From Deltaproteobacteria bacterium RBG_16_54_11 (GTDB taxonomy: Bacteria > Desulfobacterota > B13-G15 > RBG-16-54-18), in the NCBI GenBank assembly GCA_001797905.1, contig MGQS01000132.1, forward strand, positions 4,818 to 13,530: 8,713 bases of DNA. The letters are read 5' to 3'. Position numbers and translations under genes: made by a program. Below, piece after piece: positions 1-6,048 of the stretch; position 1 is the first letter of the stretch; each line of letters begins with the position of its first letter. The notes under the pieces were generated by a model that was not told the DNA's origin, did not search any database, and saw only the letters and a program-made list of their open reading frames with translations.

Positions 1-236
1 CACTATCCTGCCTTAGAGTTTTTCCCCACACAAGGTGGACATCGTGAGCGTTGTCTTCGCGGTGCGAATATTTCTTGCTGTTGAGCCTGCTTCGAAATAC
101 AATGAGCAAAGAGGGAGCAGCGACCTGCGAGGACTAAAGGGTAACAACCCAAAGTTGCCTCCCCGAGTTCCGGAGAACCTGAACTGAACGGGAAATAACG
201 AAGCTTAACCACACTCTATTAAAATAGGGAGAAATT
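1..236. other. Unassigned leader region with clustered short hairpins
   Basis: No convincing gene. On the + strand three 4-bp/4-nt hairpins follow closely: GCAG-CGAC-CTGC (117-128), GGGT-AACA-ACCC (139-150) and GTTC-CGGA-GAAC (167-178). GAGG at 129-132 can pair with CCTC at 158-161 to enclose the second. Such a cluster could be a structured leader RNA, a small RNA or a piece of a dispersed element, and short stems also occur by chance. A minus-strand open frame (3-212) covers the same DNA but shows no ribosome binding site and no family I recognise. No riboswitch class was recognised. The 3' end carries AGGGAG (226-231), the ribosome binding site of the next gene. Confidence 0.3.
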
Positions 237-974
237 ATGGGACTTGTAGTGGCAGAGAATATCACCAAGGTTTACAGTGTCGTGGCGACAAAGGTGAGCA
301 AAGATTACCAATCGGGGGAGATTGCGATCAGGGCATTAAATGAGGTGAGTTTTGAAATCGAACCCGCTTCATTTGTCTCCTTTGTCGGCCCGTCGGGAAG
401 CGGTAAGACGACCCTTCTCAATTTGATCGGGTGTCTTGATAAACCTACAAAAGGTAAACTGAAGGTAGCGGGCACCGATGTGTTGCACCTTGACCGCAAG
501 CAGAGCGCTTCGTTCCGGGGCAACAACATCGGATTCATATTCCAGGATTTCAACCTCATTCCTGTCCTTACGGTCTATGAAAATATCGAATACCCCCTTC
601 TCATGGTCCAGAATATTCCCGGAGGGGAAAGGAAAAAGCGAATTCTGACCATGTTGGACGCAGTCGGGATGATTGATCAGAAGGACAAATACCCTGACCA
701 GATCTCCGGTGGCCAGAAGCAGAGGGTGGCTATTGCGAGAGCTTTGGTGACAAACCCGAAACTGGTCCTGGCCGACGAACCGACCGCAAATCTCGATCAT
801 AAAACGGCATTTCTGGTCCTTGAGTCGATGAAAAAGATGAGGAATGAATTCCAGACCACCTTCATCTTCTCCACCCATGACCAGAAGATCGTCGGTGAAG
901 CGGAGATTATCTATAATTTGGAGGATGGAGAACTGGTGGGAAAACAGGTCAAAGGAGGCAAGACGAATGCGTAA
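237..974 (+). CDS. ABC transporter ATP-binding protein, LolD/MacB type
   Basis: Cytoplasmic ATPase that would power the permease encoded next to it. All nucleotide-binding motifs are intact in 245 residues: Walker A GPSGSGKTT (51-59), Q-loop Gln103 in FIFQDFNLIP, signature ISGGQKQR (156-163), Walker B LVLADEP (176-182), D-loop NLD and switch His214 in FSTHD. This pattern and length match the LolD/MacB/FtsE group (lipoprotein release, tripartite export, cell division), which pairs with FtsX-fold permeases. The ATG has a good SD, AGGGAG, 5 nt upstream. Odd: the N-terminus is about 15 residues longer than usual because VVAENITKVYS (4-14) is echoed by VVATKVSKDYQ (15-25), apparently an 11-codon tandem duplication. 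The 3' end overlaps the permease gene by 8 bp, so translation is probably coupled. The family is secure, the substrate unknown. I give no lolD symbol because the operon is not a standard lolCDE. Confidence 0.93.
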   Translation: MGLVVAENITKVYSVVATKVSKDYQSGEIAIRALNEVSFEIEPASFVSFVGPSGSGKTTLLNLIGCLDKPTKGKLKVAGTDVLHLDRKQSASFRGNNIGFIFQDFNLIPVLTVYENIEYPLLMVQNIPGGERKKRILTMLDAVGMIDQKDKYPDQISGGQKQRVAIARALVTNPKLVLADEPTANLDHKTAFLVLESMKKMRNEFQTTFIFSTHDQKIVGEAEIIYNLEDGELVGKQVKGGKTNA

Positions 975-2205
975 TCTATCGAAAATCGCCATCAGAAATC
1001 TTCTGAGATATAAGCGAAGGACCCTGCTTACGGCCTCTCTTGTGACGATCGGGGTTATTTTCGTTCTTCTTTTTATTTCCATAAGCGGCTCTTTCAAAAA
1101 CATGATGGTCGGGCAAATGACCGATTCGATGTTGGGTCACCTGGAGGTTCACCGGAAGGGTTATTTGGCCTCCATCGATAACCTTCCCCTAAATCTCAAC
1201 CTCAAACTGCAAGCTTATCAAAAGCTGGAAGGAATTCTCAAAAAGGAGCCTGAGGTAGAAGCCTTCTCCCCCCGCATAAAATTTGGGGGCATGTTCAGCA
1301 CCTTTGTGGAAACGACCAACGTCAGACTCAATGGGGTTTATACTGACGCGGAATTTAAGACCGTCCCCTTATTAACATCGAGGATCATCAAAGGGGCCAA
1401 GACCCTCAACAAAGGCGAAATCCTCATCCCTGACCTCCTTGCGGCGGGGATGAAGGTTAATGTTGGCGACACCGTGGTCGTCATTGCTACGAACAAGGAT
1501 GGCTCCATCAATGGAAAACAATTCAAAGTTGCAGGCGTTCTCGAAAGCATCACGGGGCCTGGCGGGAGAGATGGCTACATCCATTTTGAGGATGCCATGG
1601 CGGTCCTGAGAATGGAGGAGATGGAGGTGAGCGAGGTGGCCATCCGGTTGAAGGACTTCGGACAGCTCCATGCCTTCAGTGACAAACTGGAGAGACTTCT
1701 TTCAGGGGAGGTCAACAAGCAGGGCAAGCCCATCTACGAAGTGTCCACCTGGGAAAAACTTTCTCCTTTCTATAATGTCGCAAGAATGATCGATGCGATG
1801 GCCTTCTTTATCAAACTCATGTTGATCGCGGTGGTCCTGGTCAGCATCATGAATGTGATGATCATGGCGGTCTATGAGAGGATACGAGAGATCGGCACGA
1901 TCGCGGCCATCGGCACGCGGCCGGGAAAAATTCTATCGATGTTTGTCCTGGAAGGATTATTTCTCGGAACCATGGGGGCGCTGGCGGGCGACCTGATAGG
2001 GGGGGTTATTATTCTCATCCTCAATCGGGTTGGCATTACCTTCGATTTTGGGAGGCAAACAGGCCTTGTCCTTTCGGCAACCATTGCACCTTTCGATGTG
2101 CTGATGATTTCGATCATTGTCATCTTCATCTCTGTGGTCGCCAGCCTACAGCCGGCCTTTAAGGCTTCACGAATGGAGCCTATTAAAGCACTAAGGCATG
2201 TATAA
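967..2205 (+). CDS. ABC transporter permease, FtsX/LolC-LolE/MacB fold
   Basis: Inner-membrane subunit of 412 residues. One transmembrane helix lies near the N-terminus (about 18-40), then a large periplasmic domain (about 41-275, MacB-PCD-like), then three C-terminal helices (about 278-302, 325-352, 374-395). A coupling segment YERIREIGTIAAIGT (303-317) sits after the second helix and the protein ends in the family-typical SRMEPIKALRHV. This is the four-helix LolC/LolE/MacB layout, which extracts lipoproteins or moves substrates from the outer leaflet rather than pumping through a channel. The ATG at 967 is chosen over an upstream in-frame ATG at 844 because AGGAGG (953-958) sits 8 nt before it and the protein then begins with the typical MRNLSKIAIRNLLRYKRR. 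The upstream extension would overlap most of the ATPase 3' end. Only one permease is encoded, so it should act as a homodimer, unlike the LolC/LolE heterodimer. Confidence 0.92.
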   Translation: MRNLSKIAIRNLLRYKRRTLLTASLVTIGVIFVLLFISISGSFKNMMVGQMTDSMLGHLEVHRKGYLASIDNLPLNLNLKLQAYQKLEGILKKEPEVEAFSPRIKFGGMFSTFVETTNVRLNGVYTDAEFKTVPLLTSRIIKGAKTLNKGEILIPDLLAAGMKVNVGDTVVVIATNKDGSINGKQFKVAGVLESITGPGGRDGYIHFEDAMAVLRMEEMEVSEVAIRLKDFGQLHAFSDKLERLLSGEVNKQGKPIYEVSTWEKLSPFYNVARMIDAMAFFIKLMLIAVVLVSIMNVMIMAVYERIREIGTIAAIGTRPGKILSMFVLEGLFLGTMGALAGDLIGGVIILILNRVGITFDFGRQTGLVLSATIAPFDVLMISIIVIFISVVASLQPAFKASRMEPIKALRHV

Positions 2206-2210
2206 AAGAA

Positions 2211-2240
2211 GGTTGGAGGTTTGAGGTGGGAGGTTGGAGG
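2211..2240 (+). repeat. Short direct repeat GGTTGGAGG in intergenic DNA
   Basis: GGTTGGAGG occurs at 2211-2219 and again at 2232-2240 (period 21 nt), separated by the purine-rich, related TTTGAGGTGGGA. A partial echo, AGGTTGGA, falls at 2291-2298 beside the start of the next gene. This is the only structure seen in the 94-bp gap between the permease and the LolA-like gene. It resembles the GGTTGGAGG-rich tracts scattered between genes in some Desulfobacterota genomes (recollection, not checked). No terminator is visible here, so the downstream gene is probably co-transcribed. Confidence 0.5.
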
Positions 2241-2299
2241 CTAAATTGCCCTGTTACGAGCCTTGAAGCAAATATAAACGATAGAAAGAGAGGTTGGAT

Positions 2300-3031
2300 A
2301 TGAAGAAAATTCTGATTTGTTTGTTTGCCCTGCTCATTGCTGCTCCGGCCTATGCGGTCGATGGCACCCAGCTTTTGAAGCAGATCGATAGAAATCTCAA
2401 CCCCGATTCCTATGAAATGTACAGGAAAATCATTAATGTCGAACCCAATGGCCGGAAGATGGAGTACACGCTCTTTTCGGTAAAAAAGGGCGTAGACAAA
2501 GTGGCCGCCCTCTTCCTTGCTCCGGCGAGTGAAAAGGGAAGGAGTACCCTGCGGCTGGGAGATAACATGTGGCTTTACATCCCCAACGTGGGGAAGCCGG
2601 TGCGGATCACCAGCCTTCAATCGGTCATCGGAGGCGTCTTCAACAACGCAGATATTCTAAGTCTGGATTATGCTGCTGAGTATAATGTCGAAAAGGTTGC
2701 AGAACCGGGGAACGAATATCTCCTTTATCTCAAGGCCAAGACGAAGACGGTTGCCTACGACAGGATCAAGCTATGGGCAGACAAGAATGCGAAGTTACCT
2801 ACGAAGATCGAATGCCTGACGGAGGCAGGTATGCTCATAAAAACGCTCTACTTTAAGGAAGTCAAAGACTTCGGAGCCGGCATTGTCAGGCCCTCGGTCA
2901 TGGAAACGGATAGTCCTCTTTATAAAGGCTATAAATCGATCATGATCTTTGCCAATATTAAGCAGAGAGACTTCAAAGACGAGGTCTTTACGCTGACATT
3001 TATGCCCAATATCGAGTCCTTAAGAAAATAG
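2300..3031 (+). CDS. LolA-like outer membrane lipoprotein-sorting protein
   Basis: Periplasmic carrier of 243 residues. A signal peptide MKKILICLFALLIAAPAYA precedes a type I cleavage site (AYA, after residue 19). The mature part has the alternating strand pattern of the LolA-like half-barrel family (COG2834; PF17131 as I recall). The family hallmark is DNMWLYIPNVGKPVRIT (88-104) followed by a segment ending NNADILSLDY (115-124). Such proteins shield a lipid or lipoprotein acyl chain between the inner and outer membranes. The ATG at 2300 is chosen over the in-frame TTG at 2294 because GAGAGG (2288-2293) is then 6 nt upstream and the signal peptide starts cleanly with MKK. Lying between the FtsX-type permease and an outer-membrane barrel, it is the natural shuttle of the cassette. 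The cargo cannot be read from the sequence. Members of this family also occur beside RND/MMPL transporters, so lipid rather than lipoprotein cargo is possible. Confidence 0.85.
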   Translation: MKKILICLFALLIAAPAYAVDGTQLLKQIDRNLNPDSYEMYRKIINVEPNGRKMEYTLFSVKKGVDKVAALFLAPASEKGRSTLRLGDNMWLYIPNVGKPVRITSLQSVIGGVFNNADILSLDYAAEYNVEKVAEPGNEYLLYLKAKTKTVAYDRIKLWADKNAKLPTKIECLTEAGMLIKTLYFKEVKDFGAGIVRPSVMETDSPLYKGYKSIMIFANIKQRDFKDEVFTLTFMPNIESLRK

Positions 3032-3040
3032 ATCCATTGC

Positions 3041-3118
3041 AAATCTCCCGCCATCCTCCTTTACGTAAGGGGGAAATACTATCCCCTCCCTTTGGCAAAG
3101 GAAGGTTGGGAGGGATTT
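3041..3118. repeat. Compound palindromic intergenic repeat, copy A
   Basis: The element runs from AAATCTCCC to GGGAGGGATTT, imperfect inverted termini. It holds two internal hairpins: CCTCCTT-TACGT-AAGGGGG (3055-3073, one G-T pair) and CCTTT-GGC-AAAGG (3089-3101), the latter flanked by ATCCCCTCCC and GGGAGGGAT. The layout matches copy B at 5903-5997. It lies between the LolA-like gene and the outer-membrane gene and has no T-run, so it is not an obvious terminator, although its hairpins could protect or process the operon mRNA. It is probably one of the REP/MITE-like dispersed palindromes common in Desulfobacterota and cyanobacteria. Confidence 0.7.
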
Positions 3119-3196
3119 TTCAAGCGCTGTTTCAAACGACAAACTTGGCAGACGAAAGATCTGAATTATGACTCCAGATTCAGCCGAGGAGGAATC

Positions 3197-4504
3197 GTGA
3201 ACAAACTTCGATCTGCCTTTGTGGCTTTGATCGTCTTTCTCCTCGCTTCCATTTCTTTTGCTGAAGAATACAAATTCGACCTCTCCGAAATCGAGAAGAA
3301 ACCCTATCATATCGGGGGGTATGTCGAATTCAGGCCGGTTATTTTCTGGCTGGACAGAGACGCCGCTCTGTATAAACTCAGGTTTTTCAATCGGGATAAA
3401 GAAAATACCATTGGGGAGCTCAATGGAAAACTCCAGATCGAGGGGAGCTATGAAAAGGGAATTGCCCGTCTCTTCGTCAGGACCAATTTCGATTTGAAAT
3501 ACTCCTATCTCGGCTGGGATTACAGTGACCCAGAAAGAATGATCTATGAAGGATATATCTCCCTTAAACCCATCCCCTCCCTGACCTTCAAATTGGGCAA
3601 GCAGACCCTGCTCTGGGGCAAGGGGTATGCCTTTAACCCCGTAGCCTTTATCAGCCGGCCCAAAGATCCTGATGACCCCGAGCTTGCCCTGGAAGGATTC
3701 ATCACAGCTTCGGCGGACTATATAAAGAGCTTTAACGGCCCTTTGAAAACGATCTCCATTACTCCGGTCATATTCCCGGTTTACGAACACATAAACGACG
3801 ACTTCGGAAAGATCAAGCGGCTCAACTTTGCGGGGAGACTCTATTTTCTTCTTTATGATACGGACATTGATCTCATGTGGCTGACAGGGGGAAGCAAGAC
3901 AAATCGCTTCGGGATGGATTTCTCAAGGAACATCACATCCAATTTTGAAATCCACGGGGAATTCGCCTATATCAATAATCAGACAAAGAAGGTGATCGAT
4001 AGCCAGGGGAACATCTCTGAGTCAACGTTCGATGCACAGAGCTATCTGCTGGGAATCCGGTACCTTACGCCATGGGATACCACATTCATCCTGGAGTATT
4101 ATCGAAACGGAACAGGGTTTACCCATCGTGAGATGAAAGACTACTTCACATTCATCGATAAGGGGTATGACCTCTTCCTCGTGACAGGGGATGATTCTCT
4201 CCTGAAGAAGGCAGCAGGCGTTACCGAAGGTAACTACGGGAGAAGCAACCCCATGAAAGACTATCTCTATCTGAGAGCCAGCCAAAAAGAACCCTTCAAT
4301 ATTCTTTATTTCACGCCTGCCATTACCGGTATTATAAACCTCAACGATGGGAGCCTTTCTCTTTCCCCTGAACTCTTATATACCGGGATTAAGAATCTGG
4401 AAGTAAGGTTGAAGGGGACCGGCCTATTCGGAGGGAGATACACCGAATACGGGGAAAAGCCCAATGATTACAGGTTGGAATTAAGGGTGCGTTACTATTT
4501 CTGA
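3197..4504 (+). CDS. Predicted outer-membrane beta-barrel protein of the ABC/LolA-like cassette
   Basis: A 435-residue exported protein. A GTG start at 3197 follows GAGGAGG (3186-3192, 4-nt spacing) and gives a clean signal peptide with a hydrophobic core LRSAFVALIVFLLASISFA and cleavage after residue 22. The open frame extends upstream to 3092, but that part runs through repeat copy A and has no signal-peptide logic. The mature protein is rich in short amphipathic, aromatic-alternating strands and ends in LRVRYYF with a terminal Phe, the BAM recognition signature of outer-membrane barrels. A segment LTFKLGKQTLLWGKGYAFNPVAF resembles the R/K-x-G-Q-x-x-x-W-G region of DUF1302-like barrels, but family assignment is tentative. 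Placed last in the operon, it would be the outer-membrane receiver, exporter or insertion site for cargo from the LolA-like shuttle. A 6-bp inverted repeat CTGAAT/ATTCAG (3161-3183) lies just before the SD and could affect translation. Confidence 0.75.
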   Translation: MNKLRSAFVALIVFLLASISFAEEYKFDLSEIEKKPYHIGGYVEFRPVIFWLDRDAALYKLRFFNRDKENTIGELNGKLQIEGSYEKGIARLFVRTNFDLKYSYLGWDYSDPERMIYEGYISLKPIPSLTFKLGKQTLLWGKGYAFNPVAFISRPKDPDDPELALEGFITASADYIKSFNGPLKTISITPVIFPVYEHINDDFGKIKRLNFAGRLYFLLYDTDIDLMWLTGGSKTNRFGMDFSRNITSNFEIHGEFAYINNQTKKVIDSQGNISESTFDAQSYLLGIRYLTPWDTTFILEYYRNGTGFTHREMKDYFTFIDKGYDLFLVTGDDSLLKKAAGVTEGNYGRSNPMKDYLYLRASQKEPFNILYFTPAITGIINLNDGSLSLSPELLYTGIKNLEVRLKGTGLFGGRYTEYGEKPNDYRLELRVRYYF

Positions 4505-4662
4505 TTTGAGTTATCCGATCTCCATTTTTTCTGAAAGCTTTCGCCAATCAATAGACAAAGAGATACCGAGTAAAGATTTGATGGCCAGGATTGCAGAGGG
4601 CAATGGGTGAACAAATGGGAACATCCTATATTCCCCCTGTCAAGAGAAAAGGGAAGTTACTA
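4505..4662. other. Convergent intergenic gap; no clear terminator
   Basis: This gap lies between the 3' ends of the outer-membrane gene and selD. Small palindromes occur, GAAAGCTTTC (4533-4542) and ATTGC-AGAGG-GCAAT (4590-4604), but neither is GC-rich with a following T-run. No bidirectional terminator can be asserted. Nothing else was recognised. Confidence 0.4.
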
Positions 4663-5712
4663 TCAGGATAAGATCAGACGCCCCTTGGGTTTCGCCACCA
4701 CCTCGGCGATGGTGCGCGCATCCTTCACCCCCACCTCCTGCAAGAAGCGCAGGATGCCCTCTGCATCCTCTTCCGCTACCGCGATGAGCAACCCGCCGGA
4801 GGTTTGGGGATCGTAGAGGATATCGAGCAAGGAAGGGGTGCAGCCCTTCGCCCCTTGCACCTTGGGCGCATAGAATTCCCTGTTGCGGCGGGCCCCGCCG
4901 GGGACAAGCCCCATGCCGGCGTACTCCTCCGCCTGGGGCAAGATCGGTACGGCATCCAGGGCTATCTTGATCCCGATCTTACCTGCCCCCAGCATCTCAC
5001 TCAGATGGCCCAAGAGCCCAAAGCCGGTGACATCTGTGCAGGCATGGACACGGAACCCCTTCATCACCTCAGCCGCCTTTCGATTGAGCTCCGTCATAAC
5101 TTCTATCGCCTTCTGCACCGCCTCCGGAGCAGCCATCCCTCCCTTCTGGGCCGTGTTGATGATACCCGTCCCCAGGGGCTTGGTGAGGATGATCCAATCG
5201 CCGGCCACGGCGCCCGTATTGGTCAGGATTGCGTCTGGGTGGATCAGACCGGTTACCGCCAGCCCGTACTTCAGCTCCTGATCCTCAATGGAATGCCCGC
5301 CAACCAGGACCACCTCCGCCTCCCGCATCTTGTCCAGCCCTCCTTTAAGAATTTCTCGGAGTACCTCTATCTCCATCGCATGGATGGGGAAGGCCACCAG
5401 GTTCATGGCGGTGATGGGGACCCCCCCCATGGCATAGACATCGCTGAGGGCATTGGCCGCCGCTATCTGGCCGAAGGTATAGGGGTCATCCACGATGGGG
5501 GTGAAGAAATCAACGGTCTGCACCAGGGCCAGATCGTCCCTGATCTTAAAGACCCCGGCATCGTCGATGTGCTCGATCCCCACCAGGAGGTTCGGGTGGC
5601 TCATGAGCGGCAACCCGCACAGTGCTTGGTCCAGGTCCCCTGGACCCAGTTTGGAGGCTCAGCCGGCCCCCTTGACCGTGGTCGTGAGTCTGATTGCTTT
5701 TTTAGAGGGCAT
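4663..5712 (-). CDS. selD: Selenide, water dikinase (selenophosphate synthetase), selenocysteine-containing
   Basis: Makes selenophosphate from selenide and ATP, the selenium donor for Sec-tRNA and for 2-selenouridine in tRNA. The gene has an in-frame UGA at 5661-5659 that I read as Sec18. Upstream the frame continues as MPSKKAIRLTTTVKGAG-U, then ASKLGPGDL, aligning with E. coli HGAGCGCK (Cys17, Lys20 correspond to Sec18, Lys21). With this start the product is 349 residues (E. coli 347). Asp51 (HIDDAG), Asp68 (TVDFF), Asp91 (LSDVYAMGG), GGHS (138-141) and Asp227 (TDVTGFGLLGHL) fall at the E. coli numbers. Start: AGGGAG (5722-5717) precedes tandem ATGs at 5715 and 5712, and the second has better spacing (4 nt). 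An in-frame UGA at 5727 bars a longer form. Translation ends TGA immediately followed by TAG, a tandem stop that may matter in a UGA-recoding host. Conventional calling would give a truncated 316-residue product from a TTG at 5613, without the catalytic loop. Confidence 0.95.
5625..5649 (-). promoter_or_regulatory. Putative bacterial SECIS element in selD
   Basis: In the selD mRNA, 12 nt after the UGA, GGTCCAGG (5646-5639) and CCTGGACC (5635-5628) form a perfect 8-bp stem with a GGA loop. Two further pairs (5649-5625, 5648-5626) follow a G-A mismatch. The apical loop starts with G and lies 20 nt from the UGA, which fits the known bacterial SECIS rule (loop about 16-37 nt from UGA, a G among its first two bases) bound by SelB. 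It lies wholly within coding sequence, as usual in bacteria. Confidence 0.8.
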
Positions 5713-5768
5713 CATGCTCCCTTTTCATGAAAAAATGGTGTTGCCTGACATCCCTATAACAGGGATTA

Positions 5769-5797
5769 ATATTAGATCAAGGATATCGTTAAATCAA
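5769..5797 (-). promoter_or_regulatory. Possible sigma-70-type promoter of selD
   Basis: On the minus strand TTGATT (5797-5792) and TAATAT (5774-5769) are 17 nt apart, 4 of 6 matches each to the consensus hexamers, about 55 nt before the selD start. Just downstream an inverted repeat ATCCCT-ATAAC-AGGGAT (5750-5766) overlaps the expected transcription start and could be an operator or a 5' mRNA stem. This would give selD its own promoter despite the minus-strand gene upstream. Only consensus matching supports it. Confidence 0.4.
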
Positions 5798-5886
5798 ATA
5801 GAAAAATCCGATGATAAGAAGGTCAACATGGTGTGTTTCTATCTCGGCATAAGTCCCCTGCTGCATGGGGTCCATCAGCCACGAAT

Positions 5887-5997
5887 CCCGCCCAGGCGGG
5901 CAAAATCCCCCTAGATCCCCCTTTGCTAAAGGGGGAAGAGCTCCTCTGGCTAAAGAGCCACCTCCGGCCTTTTGCAAAGGGAGGTGGGGAGGGATTT
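5887..5997. repeat. Compound palindromic intergenic repeat, copy B, with adjacent CCCGC/GCGGG palindrome
   Basis: The core 5903-5997 runs from AAATCCCCC to GGGGAGGGATTT. Internal hairpins are CCCCCTTT-GCT-AAAGGGGG (5917-5935, perfect 8 bp), GGCT-AAAG-AGCC (5948-5959), and CCACCTCC (5958-5965) with GGAGGTGG (5980-5987) around CCTTT-TGC-AAAGG (5968-5980). CCCGC-CCAG-GCGGG (5887-5900) abuts it. Order, loop types and termini match copy A at 3041-3118, so they belong to one family. Together with the selD promoter region it fills the 336-bp gap between selD and the PK-C gene, where no gene was seen. Short open frames crossing it are artefacts. Confidence 0.75.
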
Positions 5998-6048
5998 GGG
6001 TGGTCTATTTTCTAGGCAATTTCAGAGTTATAGCTTTCTGATCGGTGA

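Noticed and set aside
3..212. Minus-strand 69-codon open frame at the left edge
   Set aside because: No SD and no recognisable family. The residues look like translated non-coding or repeat DNA, so it is kept only as part of the unassigned leader.
844..966. N-terminal extension of the permease from the ATG at 844
   Set aside because: It overlaps the coding end of the ATPase gene, lacks an SD and gives a low-complexity basic peptide. The ATG at 967 has AGGAGG at 8 nt.
369..1103. Minus-strand 244-codon open frame across the ATPase and permease
   Set aside because: It is a shadow of two well-supported overlapping genes, with no domain of its own.
3092..3196. N-terminal extension of the outer-membrane protein
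   Set aside because: It is translated from repeat copy A and would bury the signal peptide. GTG at 3197 has GAGGAGG just upstream.
3020..3790. Minus-strand 256-codon open frame opposite the outer-membrane gene
   Set aside because: Antisense shadow. It crosses repeat copy A and carries no recognisable motif.
4590..4655. Hairpin terminator between the converging operons
   Set aside because: The stems (ATTGC/GCAAT and TTCCC/GGGAA) are weak or have a long loop, and no T-run follows on either strand.
4663..5613. A 316-residue SelD starting at the TTG at 5613
   Set aside because: It lacks the GAG-C/U-x-x-K catalytic loop and has no SD. The frame continues upstream through one UGA to an SD-preceded ATG with full SelD homology.
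5659..5661. Nonsense mutation (pseudogene) or frameshift in selD
   Set aside because: The frame is unbroken on both sides, the stop is UGA and sits exactly at the Cys/Sec position, a SECIS-like hairpin follows, and all other SelD motifs are intact.
4804..5730. Long + strand open frame of 308 codons opposite selD
   Set aside because: It is antisense to a clear selD gene, has no recognisable domain, and its composition is explained by the codon bias of the opposite strand.
5789..6015. Small open frames on both strands in the selD/PK-C gap
   Set aside because: They are translated from the palindromic repeat and have no ribosome binding site.
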